From Treponema sp. (GTDB lineage: Bacteria; Spirochaetota; Spirochaetia; Treponematales; Treponemataceae): DNA of 33,976 nucleotides. A program made the position numbers and the translations under genes. Positions 22,456 to 30,297 of the stretch are shown piece after piece (within the stretch, counting starts at the first letter, position 1; each line of letters begins with the position of its first letter). The DNA lies in the NCBI GenBank assembly GCA_017962415.1, contig JAGCVK010000040.1, positions 1-33,976 on the forward strand, in the 5' to 3' direction. Under the pieces are notes generated by a model. It did not search any database. It was given only the letters and a program-made list of their open reading frames with translations, and was not told the origin of the DNA.

Positions 22456-22646
22456 GCAAAAAAAACTGCGTTGCAATTGCAAAGTAAAATAATTTGATTT
22501 ACTTTCACTGCGATGACATCCAATCTGCGGCTGCTGGGCAGCAGTATTTTGACTCGCTTACGCTCGCACCCAGCAATGCAGATTGGATATCATCTCCGTT
22601 CCGTAAATCAAATTACCCCACTTCCTTGCAACGCAGTTTTTTTTGC
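22456..22646. repeat. 191-nt nested palindrome upstream of adk
   Basis: Four paired arms are nested around one centre: 22456-22476 with 22626-22646 (21 bp perfect, eight As against eight Ts then CTGCGTTGCAA); 22490-22502 with 22603-22615 (13 bp perfect); 22512-22528 with 22578-22594 (17 bp, one mismatch); and TGCTGGG 22532-22538 with CCCAGCA 22569-22575. The unpaired parts are roughly symmetrical. This looks like an intact palindromic mobile-type element or a very large hairpin, with no reading frame of its own. Confidence 0.85.
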
Positions 22647-22676
22647 TTGCTTGCCCCCTGTATGCAGCTTTTTCCC

Positions 22677-22705
22677 TTGCTCAGAGTGCTATTTCATAAT
22701 AAAAT
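22677..22705 (+). promoter_or_regulatory. Promoter of adk
   Basis: TTGCTC, 17 bases, TAAAAT; transcription would start near 22712 with a leader of about 57 nt containing the stem-loop at 22729-22752. Confidence 0.5.
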
Positions 22706-22728
22706 GTAAAGATAAAATAATGATTTTT

Positions 22729-22759
22729 CGCGGCATTTCAAATTGTGTCGCGACGGAGG
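22729..22759 (+). promoter_or_regulatory. Stem-loop abutting the adk ribosome-binding site
   Basis: CGCGGCA (22729-22735) pairs with TGTCGCG (22746-22752) through seven pairs, one G-U. ACGGAGG (22753-22759) follows at once and is the ribosome-binding site. The right arm plus site, TGTCGCGACGGAG, closely matches TGTCGCAACGGGG before leuS. Confidence 0.6.
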
Positions 22760-22768
22760 AAACATTTA

Positions 22769-23395
22769 ATGAATAATTTTATTTTCTTAGGCCCACCAGG
22801 AGCTGGAAAAGGTTCTTTAGCAGTAAAAGTTGCAGAAGACTACAAAATCCCACACATTTCTACCGGTGATATTTTCCGTGCAAACATAAAAGCACAGACT
22901 CCGCTTGGAGTAAAAGTAAAAGCAATTATCGATTCAGGCTCACTCGTTAGCGATGAACTTACATTTGAATTAGTAAAAGACCGTCTTGCACAAGATGACT
23001 GCAAAAACGGATACATTCTCGACGGATTTCCACGCACAATTCCACAGGCAGAAATGCTTGAAAAACTTGTAAACGATGTAAAAGTTGTAAACTTTGAAAT
23101 CAAAGACGAAATCGTAATCCGCCGTCTTTCAACACGCCGTGTTTGTAAATCTTGCGGCGCAAACTACAATGTTCTTACACTTCCACCAAAAGTAGAAGGC
23201 GTTTGCGACAAGTGTGGTGGCGAACTTTATCAGCGCGATGACGACAAGCAGGAATCAATTTTGCACAGAATGGACGTTTACCGCGAACAGACAGAACCAC
23301 TTATCAATTTCTATAAAGAAAAGGGAAAAATTACAAACCTCGACGCATCTATCGAAACTGATATTTTGCTTGGCGAGTTTAAAAAGATTTTTTAA
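22769..23395 (+). CDS. adk: Adenylate kinase with zinc-type lid
   Basis: Converts ATP and AMP to two ADP. 208 residues. The P-loop is GPPGAGKGS (8-16); most homologues have GKGT here. The AMP-binding and core motifs are STGDIFRA, DGFPRT (85-90) and RRLSTRR. The lid carries a four-cysteine zinc site, C126-x2-C129 and C146-x2-C149, as in Gram-positive adenylate kinases, whereas the enterobacterial form lacks it. The ATG at 22769 follows GGAGGA; an upstream in-frame ATG at 22745 lies inside the leader stem and is not used. A large terminator follows. Confidence 0.96.
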   Translation: MNNFIFLGPPGAGKGSLAVKVAEDYKIPHISTGDIFRANIKAQTPLGVKVKAIIDSGSLVSDELTFELVKDRLAQDDCKNGYILDGFPRTIPQAEMLEKLVNDVKVVNFEIKDEIVIRRLSTRRVCKSCGANYNVLTLPPKVEGVCDKCGGELYQRDDDKQESILHRMDVYREQTEPLINFYKEKGKITNLDASIETDILLGEFKKIF

Positions 23396-23410
23396 TATTT
23401 TCTGTCAGAT

Positions 23411-23508
23411 AAAATAAAAAACGGGTACAGTTTACTCGCTGGCTATATAAAAAAGCAGCCTACTGTTTTCAATATATTCAAGCGTGTATTCTGTACCCGT
23501 TTTTTTTA
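23411..23508 (+). terminator. Long terminator hairpin after adk
   Basis: AAAAAACGGGTACAG (23416-23430) pairs with CTGTACCCGTTTTTT (23491-23505), and inside, weaker pairing links CTCGCTGGCTATAT with ATATATTCAAGCGTG. It ends in eight Ts. In size and design it resembles the hairpin at 9460-9550. Confidence 0.75.
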
Positions 23509-23565
23509 TTTTCAGAATTTTCTGCGCATTTTTCCTTCTTCAAAATTAATAATAAACTTGTAATA

Positions 23566-23629
23566 TTGTAAAAAATCAAAAAATATGTCATATTCATCAT
23601 ACCCAATTTAAGAATCATTATCAAATTGG
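23566..23629 (+). promoter_or_regulatory. Possible promoter and operator of the metal ABC transporter operon
   Basis: TTGTAA (23566-23571), 17 bases, CATATT (23589-23594) is a fair promoter. The palindrome ATATG-T-CATAT (23583-23593) overlaps the -10 box, and CCAATTT (23603-23609) with AAATTGG (23623-23629) forms a second inverted repeat around the start point. Either could bind a metal-responsive repressor; no consensus could be tested. Confidence 0.35.
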
Positions 23630-23664
23630 AAAGAGCGACTACAGCAAAAATTCAGGAAGAAAAA

Positions 23665-24345
23665 ATGGCACAACTTGAATGCAAAAATCTAACCTTAGGG
23701 TATGGATCAAAAACGGTAATAGAAAATCTCTCTTTTTCAGTAAACAAAGGCGACTATTTGTGCATTGTAGGCGAAAACGGTTCTGGAAAAACAACGCTTA
23801 TGAAGACAATTTTACATCTTCATAAACCGGCAGCCGGAACAATCAAAACCGGAGACGGACTTTTACCAGATGAAATAAGTTATTTGCCGCAACAAACAAA
23901 TGTTCAACGAGATTTTCCGGCAAGTGTAAAAGAAATTGTGCTTTCAGGCTGCCAGTCGCGCTGCGGAAGCCGGCCATTTTACAATCTTACAGAAAAAGAG
24001 TTGGCCGCCGCCGCAATGGAAAAACTTGGAATAACTCATCTTGCTAAAAAATGTTACCGCGAACTTTCCGGCGGCCAGCAACAACGAACACTTTTAGCTC
24101 GCGCTCTTTGTGCCGCACAAAAAATGCTTCTTTTAGACGAACCTGTTACAGGCCTTGATCCTGCTGCAACTGAAGAAATGTATCAACTTATTAATCAACT
24201 AAACAAAACCGGAATCACAATTATTATGATTTCGCACGACATAGAAGCAGCCTTAAAATATGCAACGCACATTTTATATATTGGCGACAAAATTTTCTTT
24301 GGAGACGTAAAAGAATATGATAGACACATTAATTCAATACTTTAG
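23665..24345 (+). CDS. znuC: Zinc/manganese-type ABC transporter, ATPase subunit
   Basis: 226 residues with all ABC motifs: Walker A GENGSGKTT (36-44), Q-loop YLPQQ, signature LSGGQQQR, Walker B LLLDEP and the histidine in ISHD. The partner permease at 24317-25162 is of the ABC-3 metal family, which gives the substrate class (zinc, manganese or iron). The start at 23665 follows AGGAAG; the in-frame TTG at 23626 has none. The znuA/troA-type binding protein that such systems need is absent from the window, so it must be encoded elsewhere. Zn versus Mn cannot be decided by eye, so the symbol is provisional. Confidence 0.88.
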   Translation: MAQLECKNLTLGYGSKTVIENLSFSVNKGDYLCIVGENGSGKTTLMKTILHLHKPAAGTIKTGDGLLPDEISYLPQQTNVQRDFPASVKEIVLSGCQSRCGSRPFYNLTEKELAAAAMEKLGITHLAKKCYRELSGGQQQRTLLARALCAAQKMLLLDEPVTGLDPAATEEMYQLINQLNKTGITIIMISHDIEAALKYATHILYIGDKIFFGDVKEYDRHINSIL

Positions 24346-25162
24346 TTATCCGTTTGTAAAATACGCGTTCATAGTCGGCGTACTCATTTCCCTTTGCTCA
24401 TCTTTGCTTGGAGTAACTCTGGTTTTAAAACGTTTTTCTTTCATTGGAGACGGCCTTTCACATGTAGCCTTTGGCGGAATCTGTATATCAACTGTTTTAA
24501 ATACTTTCATAACTGTTCCAAATGAAATGTACATTGTTCTTCCGCTCACAATAATAAGCGCAATCCTTCTTTTGAGAACCGGAAAAAACACAAAAATTCA
24601 AGGCGATGCAGCTGTTGCTATGGTTTCTGTAGCTTCTTTAGCAATTGGTTATCTTTTGATGAATATATTCCGTACATCATCAAATCTTACAGGTGATGTA
24701 TGCAGCACACTTTTTGGTTCTACATCAATTTTGACTCTAACAAAAAGCGAAGTTTTACTTTGCACAGGACTTTCGATTGCTGTAATCATAGATTTTATAG
24801 TTTTTTACAATAAAATCTTTTGCGTAACCTTTGATGAAAATTTTGCAACCGCTGTAGGAACACATTCACAAGCCTACAATCTTGTAATTGCAATCATAAT
24901 TGCAATCATCATTGTTCTTGCAATGAATCTTGTTGGTTCGCTTTTGATTTCAGCACTTGTTATTTTTCCGGCACTTTCTGCAATGCGCATTTTCAAAAGT
25001 TTCCGCTCTGTTACAATCTGCTCGGCAATTGTTTCTGTAGTATGTTCTGTTTCAGGGCTTTTAATTTCAATAATCGCCGGAACACCAGTTGGAAGCACAA
25101 TCGTTGCCGCAGACCTTGCAGCATTCCTAATATTTACAATTGTTGGAATAGTAATAAAATAG
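24317..25162 (+). CDS. znuB: Zinc/manganese-type ABC transporter, permease
   Basis: 281 residues, hydrophobic throughout with about eight membrane helices, typical of the ABC-3 (ZnuB/TroC/MntB) family. Recognisable parts are SSLLGVTLVLKRFSFIGDGLSHVAFGG near the N-terminus and LVGSLLISALVIFPALSA with the GLLISIIAGTPVGSTIV segment near the C-terminus. It forms the channel with a ZnuC dimer. Its start lies 29 bases inside znuC, implying coupled translation. Confidence 0.9.
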   Translation: MIDTLIQYFSYPFVKYAFIVGVLISLCSSLLGVTLVLKRFSFIGDGLSHVAFGGICISTVLNTFITVPNEMYIVLPLTIISAILLLRTGKNTKIQGDAAVAMVSVASLAIGYLLMNIFRTSSNLTGDVCSTLFGSTSILTLTKSEVLLCTGLSIAVIIDFIVFYNKIFCVTFDENFATAVGTHSQAYNLVIAIIIAIIIVLAMNLVGSLLISALVIFPALSAMRIFKSFRSVTICSAIVSVVCSVSGLLISIIAGTPVGSTIVAADLAAFLIFTIVGIVIK

Positions 25163-25171
25163 GAAGCAATT

Positions 25172-25819
25172 ATGAGAATATTAAACAAAGCATTCCACTC
25201 TTTTTTGCGCAATAATGAATATCGTTCAAGTTCATCAAAAAAAAGGCTTGCTAACTTTTTTGAACGCACAAGCACAATTGCATTCTTACAACTTGGTCTG
25301 CTTATAACAATTCCAAATGCATTAATCTCATGCAGTAAAAATGATTCTCAGAAAAATCAAAGTTCTGCTAACCAAACGGCCGTAGTTTCTGAGCCACAAA
25401 ACAACGTTACAGAACAAAAAAACACCGGCTCACAGGCGGCTCCAGCTACCGCTTCCGCCGCCCTTCCCAGTACCACGCCAGATTTAGATCTTACTAAAAT
25501 GTCGGCCACTATGATTTACTCAACAATCTTTGATATGCTCATTATGCCAGAAGACTATATGGAAAAAAACATAAAGCTCAAAGGCTGGTTTGAAACTTAC
25601 ATAGACCCGGAAACCGCAAAAATGTATTACGCTGTAATCGTCCCAGACGCAACAGCCTGCTGCCAGCAGGGGCTTGAATTCAAATGGCCAGGCCAACACA
25701 GGTATCCCGCAGATTTTCCAAATCCGGGCGAAGACATAACAATAACCGGCTATTACAAACTTTACGAAGAAAACGGCATAACTTACAGCTACATAGAAGC
25801 TACAAGTGTTGAGTTTTAA
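25172..25819 (+). CDS. Lipoprotein with vicinal Cys-Cys motif in the metal-transport operon
   Basis: 215 residues. A long basic leader (1-33) and hydrophobic stretch end in a lipobox, ALISC, with C54 as the lipid anchor. A Ser/Thr/Gln/Pro/Ala spacer follows to about 105. The folded domain (about 110-215) contains IKLKGWFETYIDPETAKMY, then PDATACCQQGLEFKW with C163-C164, and ends GEDITITGYYKLYEENGITY. The Cys pair in the DATACCQQGLEF setting looks like a metal site. It starts nine bases after the permease with AGGAAG, so it belongs to the operon. I recall similar proteins next to zinc transporters of other gut bacteria but cannot name a characterised one. A surface metal chaperone is an inference. 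Confidence 0.75.
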   Translation: MRILNKAFHSFLRNNEYRSSSSKKRLANFFERTSTIAFLQLGLLITIPNALISCSKNDSQKNQSSANQTAVVSEPQNNVTEQKNTGSQAAPATASAALPSTTPDLDLTKMSATMIYSTIFDMLIMPEDYMEKNIKLKGWFETYIDPETAKMYYAVIVPDATACCQQGLEFKWPGQHRYPADFPNPGEDITITGYYKLYEENGITYSYIEATSVEF

Positions 25820-25821
25820 TT

Positions 25822-27471
25822 CTATTTTGTAAAGATTCCGATTTTGTTAGCCTTCAAGTTTTTATCCCACATGCCTTTATTTGCTAGCTCAATAGGATAA
25901 TTACCGTTTTCATCTGAAATCTTCAGATAAACATTATACTTTCCTTCGCTAAGACTCTCTGTTGAAACTGCAAAAGACTTAACACTTCCGTCAAAAACGC
26001 AATTTGTCTTAAGTTCTGATTTTGCTCCTCCATTTTGTGGAACAAAAATCAAAGTCATAACCTTCTGCCTGTGATAAGGAATATTTGCAAAACCGTTATT
26101 CTTAAAAGCAAGCTTAAATCCGGCATATGATTTTTCATCATTATTTCCAATCTGTGAATCCGTTACAATATAGCGGTAGCCCATGTGCTTTATGAGATAC
26201 TGGAAGAATTTTTCATCTTTTCCGTTTTCATTCTTAACGAGATTATTCTCAGATATTTCAATAGATTTTGGCACATCATTGTCATCTACATAATCATATT
26301 TATAATAACCATTTTCTGAATCAGCCCATGCTAAAACATGATTATTCCAGGCAATATTCAAAAAAGAAAGATGTACATCGTACATTTCTTGCACAGTATT
26401 TTGTAAATAACTAGATCTCCACAAACCACCAGAACCGCTGTCATAACATAATTCTCCACCATAAGGAGTATGATCTGTAAACGCTTTCAGATATTCAATC
26501 TCTTCTTTTCTCTTGTTTTTAACCTTAAATGTACCTAAATCAGTACCACTTCCAAGATATCCGTCATTATAAAGTCCTAATCTGTAAAATACTGAATCAG
26601 GTGTCAAATCAATTTTTGCTGGAACTGTATCTTTAACATAACCAGAATCCAAATAGCGATAAATAAATTGAGGCTGGCGTACAAGCAACGGCACCTTACA
26701 GTTAGATAAACCATCTAAAAACTGTTTCATAATCGCAATAATATAGCCAAGTTCTACGCCATCTTTATCTGCAGTTGCATAATAGGTTGAGTGCATTTCA
26801 CCCCATGGGCCAACCATTCCACATTCTACAGCAGTAATGACATCAGTATATTGTTCTACAAATAAGCAAATATCACTTATATGCTTTAAAAGTATATCAA
26901 AAGATATTGGTTCACATGCTTTATATGATTTTCCATTTTCTTTGTAAGACACTAGATTTTCATTATAATCTTTATCATATGCAAAACGAATTATGATGGT
27001 CTTATTGTTTTCTCTAGCATTTTGTAAGATAGATTTCAAATTTGATAAATTTAAGTTTTCAACATCTTTATCAGTACCGTTTACTCTACCAGAGAAGGCA
27101 CTTATATCAACTTTTAGATGCACTAAATTAAAATGAGTACTTGATTTATATGAATAAACTTTATCACTTTTATAATTTATTTCATCATTTACATCAGATA
27201 AATTGGAAATAGAACCATTTGCTGCAATCTTTACAGTTTCAGCACTGTAAAATCCCATATCAGGGTTATAAATAATTGCATCTGAATCTACATACGAAAT
27301 AGACTGTTTTACAAACGACAGTTCATTTTCATTGTATTCAAGCACGCCCGAAAAATCGTTTTCCTCATTTTTGGAATCAGCAGAATTAAAAAAGTTTACA
27401 TTCAAACATCCGGTTAACAATAAAATGCACAAAAAATCAGTAAAAATAAAAAACTTAAGTTTGCTTAACAT
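25822..27471 (-). CDS. DUF4874/DUF4832 lipoprotein, likely glycan-active
   Basis: 549 residues. The signal peptide ends in LLLTGC (C22). The N-terminal half matches DUF4874 (IIYNPDMGFYS, FNLVHLKVDISAF, IIIRFAYD, TAVECGMVGPWGEMHST) and looks like a TIM barrel with a candidate acidic pair E-x8-E in ECGMVGPWGE. The C-terminal half matches DUF4832 (FFQYLIKHMGYRY, FKNNGFANIPYHRQK, YNVYLKISDENGNYP). The two domains are usually found together; no enzyme activity is established to my knowledge. It is a clear paralogue of the protein at 30298-32046. AGGAG precedes the ATG. The promoter at 27622-27650 carries an upstream array of palindromes. Its stop is three bases from that of the convergent lipoprotein gene. 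Confidence 0.85.
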   Translation of the reverse strand: MLSKLKFFIFTDFLCILLLTGCLNVNFFNSADSKNEENDFSGVLEYNENELSFVKQSISYVDSDAIIYNPDMGFYSAETVKIAANGSISNLSDVNDEINYKSDKVYSYKSSTHFNLVHLKVDISAFSGRVNGTDKDVENLNLSNLKSILQNARENNKTIIIRFAYDKDYNENLVSYKENGKSYKACEPISFDILLKHISDICLFVEQYTDVITAVECGMVGPWGEMHSTYYATADKDGVELGYIIAIMKQFLDGLSNCKVPLLVRQPQFIYRYLDSGYVKDTVPAKIDLTPDSVFYRLGLYNDGYLGSGTDLGTFKVKNKRKEEIEYLKAFTDHTPYGGELCYDSGSGGLWRSSYLQNTVQEMYDVHLSFLNIAWNNHVLAWADSENGYYKYDYVDDNDVPKSIEISENNLVKNENGKDEKFFQYLIKHMGYRYIVTDSQIGNNDEKSYAGFKLAFKNNGFANIPYHRQKVMTLIFVPQNGGAKSELKTNCVFDGSVKSFAVSTESLSEGKYNVYLKISDENGNYPIELANKGMWDKNLKANKIGIFTK

Positions 27472-27621
27472 ATTTCACTCCTAATATATGTTTTAGCAGT
27501 TTGTTTTAAATAAATTCTCTCTGAATTCTTTTTTAGATTTTTACAGATTTTAATTTTGATTTTTTAGTTTTATTCGTTTATAAAAATGAAAGATTTTGAA
27601 TAGTATTTTTTTTATTTATCT

Positions 27622-27650
27622 GTTGTAGTATCAATTAAACTTTTTGTCAA
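27622..27650 (-). promoter_or_regulatory. Promoter of the 25822-27471 lipoprotein gene
   Basis: Minus strand TTGACA, 17 bases, TACAAC. The leader to the ATG at 27471 would be about 145 nt, AT-rich, with no clear structure. The palindrome array begins 17-18 bases upstream of the -35 box. Confidence 0.6.
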
Positions 27651-27667
27651 GATTAGCAACACTAAAA

Positions 27668-27798
27668 AATAAATAAGCAGTAAAAGGGGGCTTATTACTA
27701 CAGTAAATGGGATCTTATTACTACAGTAAATGAGGGCTTATTACTACAGTAAATGGGGTCTTATTACTGCAGTAAATGACCTCCACTTACTACAGCAA
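27668..27798. repeat. Array of 23-bp repeats carrying TTACTRCAGTAA palindromes
   Basis: Four near-identical 23-base units start at 27691, 27714, 27737 and 27760. Each has the core TTACTACAGTAA (TTACTGCAGTAA in the fourth, a perfect palindrome) followed by a G-rich tail ATGGGRT or ATGAGGG. Degenerate units flank them at 27668-27690 and 27783-27798 (TTACTACAGCAA). Because 23 is not a multiple of three, this is not a peptide repeat. The layout suits a row of protein-binding sites. Confidence 0.85.
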
Positions 27799-27851
27799 CA
27801 AGAAGCATGTTATAGCACAGAATGTTTAACACACAAAAAGAATGCAAAGCA

Positions 27852-27889
27852 TAAAAAAATCCCCCCTCCGGCGTGACGTACGGAGAGGG
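27852..27889 (-). terminator. Terminator downstream of the spherulin-like gene
   Basis: On the minus strand CCCTCTCCG pairs with CGGAGGGG (one bulged base) around a 10-base loop, then seven Ts follow. It separates the spherulin-like gene from the palindrome array. Confidence 0.65.
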
Positions 27890-27939
27890 AAAATTATTTG
27901 CAAAACTCAAAATATGCAGAAAAAAAAATGCCAGTCCTA

Positions 27940-27970
27940 AAAAGCCGCCCTTTCGGGCAGTTTTTTTTTT
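27940..27970. terminator. Bidirectional hairpin next to the stop of the spherulin-like gene
   Basis: GCCGCCC-TTTC-GGGCAG with A-run on one side and ten Ts (27961-27970) on the other. It begins eight bases past the stop codon at 27979 and acts as a first terminator for that gene. Confidence 0.65.
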
Positions 27971-27978
27971 GGTTTTAG

Positions 27979-30096
27979 TTAGTTATTTGGTGCAATGTAA
28001 GCAACTTCATCATCAAAATAGTTTGGTAATTCGCCCCAAAGATTTCCACCAAAATCAAGGCTTGTTACGTAAACATACGAATAACCTTTATTAATAGCTC
28101 TGTCAATTGCACTCTTCATTTCATCAGAATTATGAATGCTATGAATTAAAGCCATCTTATATTTAGAATTACCAGCTTCATCAAAACAATACTCTAATTT
28201 CTTTTTTCCATCAGGTTGTATTAAATCAGCATTTTTATAAGAGTCCTCATAAGATACAATTATATCAACCAATTTACCATATTCTAACTGGTTGTTTCCT
28301 AATGTACCACCAGCATTTCCAATCTTAATTAAATTCTTATATTTACCATTCTGTTCTGTCATCATCCAGTTATAAATTTTCCAATAATAGCCACCTTCTG
28401 GATTCTTGATAGCTGCAAAACCGCCCCATTGGTCATACAAAGAAGCTGTATTTGTTTCAATTTTTTCTCCATTAGAGTTCAGTTTGCAAACTTCGTTTGG
28501 AGCATTGTCCAAACCATTTATAAATGGGAAAATATCTTTCCAATCATTTGGATCAGAATCAGTCATAAGTTCATAACGTGGATAATATTCATCAAACCAA
28601 ATTCCATCAAGATTCAATCCTTTTTGGTTAAGATTATCATACCATTGCGCTATTTCATTAGTTACCTCAGAAGAATTTCTAAATTCATAGTATTCATATT
28701 TTCCATCTTTCTTGAATTTTGCATAATCAACCTTTTGTCCTGCAATTACACCGTCTGTTGAGTTACAAGTGTGTACATAGGCAATAATTTTTCCACCATT
28801 GTCCTGAATTGGTTTCAAATAAGATTCAGTATTTTCAAATTTGAAATTGGCAGGTCCTTTGTATCCACTAATAACCACATAAAAATCCTTACCAGCGTTT
28901 GTAACCTTTCCAGCATAATCAGCTAACTTTTTCCATTGTTCTGCATTAGCTTCTGAACAATCGATATATGCAGGTATAATTACTCCACCTTTAAATTCGT
29001 TTTCAACAGGCTGTTCCTGATTTTCAGGATTTCCTGTCTGACTGCCGCTACCTGAGCCTTCTGAACCATTAGTATTTTTGGCAAGTCTTGCAAAAGGAGT
29101 TGTCAATGCTGGAATTGAAGTGTCGTCAGTTTGTGCTGTCCAACCTTTTTTATTAGACTGATAAGCAAAACCAAGAGAATCTACATCAGAAGCTGTAATT
29201 GCAAATTCGCCTTCAAAGAATGAATATGGAATTGCGTAAATAATTTCATTATTTTTTAATGTGATTTTGTTGTCTGCACATGTAAATTCATAATTTTCTG
29301 GCAAGTATTTTCGTAAATTCCAGTTTGAATTTCCATATACAAAGAAGTTTGTATTGCTTCCAGCTACTTTCTGAATCAAAATATTTGCTTTTCCATTTTC
29401 CCACAAATGAGCCAAGCTGCAAGAATTATCTTTGTTAGCATCAATGTAAAGGCTGAAATTTTCTACCTGATTTGATTCAGCAATTCTTACAAACAAATTA
29501 TCTTCAGTATGTGCAACTCTGATTGCTCCATCTGCTAACTCTTTGTAAGCTGTAACATATTTGCTTTCTGCTGCAGGAATAATTGTTGCTGTATTCCAGC
29601 CAGAAGTATATGAAATATATCCAACTCCTAATTTTAACATATTAAGAGGTTTCAATTCCAAATCATCAAAAGAAACCTTCAACTCTACAGTTTTGTCATT
29701 AACTTCACAATTAATTCCTTCTGATACTCTTGACCATCCCTTATTTTCAGATGCTTTGTGCAACGTTGTTACGAACGAACCATCAGACTGCTTAACTCTT
29801 TGAATCAAAAAGTCAGCTCCGTTATTCTGCCAAAGCCAGGTTGATTTTACACCAGTAGTTACATCTCCATCAGCATCAATATAGATATCCAAATTTTCAA
29901 CTTTTTCATTTGGTTCTGCGATTTTTACTGTTAAAGATTTTTCGTTATACTCAATTTTCAAATTCTGATTTGAAAGTTCAGTTGCAGCTCTTGCATACGA
30001 ACCATCAGCCGAATTTGAATTCGAAAGTCCCATTTGACAACTTACCAATGATAAGCCCAAAACAACAGCAGGTAAAATTTTCTTAACCATAAACAT
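27979..30096 (-). CDS. Spherulin-4-like glycosidase candidate, lipoprotein with tandem N-terminal modules
   Basis: 705 residues. The signal peptide ends in GLSLVSC (C20). Two related modules follow (about 45-170 and 180-335), each with a V-K/R-I-A-E ... L/F-x-I/L-Y-I-D-A repeat: SLTVKIAEPN..NLDIYIDADGD and NLFVRIAESN..FSLYIDANKD. They resemble beta-sandwich sugar-binding domains. A Gly/Ser/Glu/Gln linker (about 344-370) leads to a spherulin-4 type barrel (about 372-705): GGVIIPAYIDCSEANAEQWK, VVISGYKGP, GGKIIAYVHT and LDGIWFDEY, where the D-E pair is the likely active site. Relatives with known activity (GH135, GH114, GH166) cut alpha-1,4-linked galactosamine-type polymers. The ATG follows TGAGGAA. 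No close characterised bacterial match is known to me. Confidence 0.8.
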   Translation of the reverse strand: MFMVKKILPAVVLGLSLVSCQMGLSNSNSADGSYARAATELSNQNLKIEYNEKSLTVKIAEPNEKVENLDIYIDADGDVTTGVKSTWLWQNNGADFLIQRVKQSDGSFVTTLHKASENKGWSRVSEGINCEVNDKTVELKVSFDDLELKPLNMLKLGVGYISYTSGWNTATIIPAAESKYVTAYKELADGAIRVAHTEDNLFVRIAESNQVENFSLYIDANKDNSCSLAHLWENGKANILIQKVAGSNTNFFVYGNSNWNLRKYLPENYEFTCADNKITLKNNEIIYAIPYSFFEGEFAITASDVDSLGFAYQSNKKGWTAQTDDTSIPALTTPFARLAKNTNGSEGSGSGSQTGNPENQEQPVENEFKGGVIIPAYIDCSEANAEQWKKLADYAGKVTNAGKDFYVVISGYKGPANFKFENTESYLKPIQDNGGKIIAYVHTCNSTDGVIAGQKVDYAKFKKDGKYEYYEFRNSSEVTNEIAQWYDNLNQKGLNLDGIWFDEYYPRYELMTDSDPNDWKDIFPFINGLDNAPNEVCKLNSNGEKIETNTASLYDQWGGFAAIKNPEGGYYWKIYNWMMTEQNGKYKNLIKIGNAGGTLGNNQLEYGKLVDIIVSYEDSYKNADLIQPDGKKKLEYCFDEAGNSKYKMALIHSIHNSDEMKSAIDRAINKGYSYVYVTSLDFGGNLWGELPNYFDDEVAYIAPNN

Positions 30097-30225
30097 TTCC
30101 TCACTAAAATAAAGTTTTTTTTGTCACGCAAACTTTTTGTTTTAAACTTTCATAATTTTTTTTGTGCACCGTTTCATAGAAACATGCAATTGTAAATAAA
30201 AATAGGTGAAACTGAATATGGTTAC

Positions 30226-30268
30226 AAAAAAAGCGCCGTTTTTTTTATGTAAAACAGCGCTTTTGTAA
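30226..30268 (-). terminator. Terminator after the 30298-32046 gene
   Basis: AAAAGCGC (30229-30236) pairs with GCGCTTTT (30257-30264), extended inside by GTTTT/AAAAC across one mismatch. On the minus strand the downstream arm runs into a T tract. Confidence 0.7.
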
Positions 30269-30297
30269 AAAATCTTGTGATATTTTAGAATTTTCTG

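Noticed and set aside
22513..22776. Open frames across the large palindrome before adk
   Set aside because: They cross the hairpin arms, have no ribosome-binding site and give no recognisable protein.
27668..27798. CRISPR array
   Set aside because: The 23-bp units are directly adjacent with no unique spacers, and no cas genes are near.
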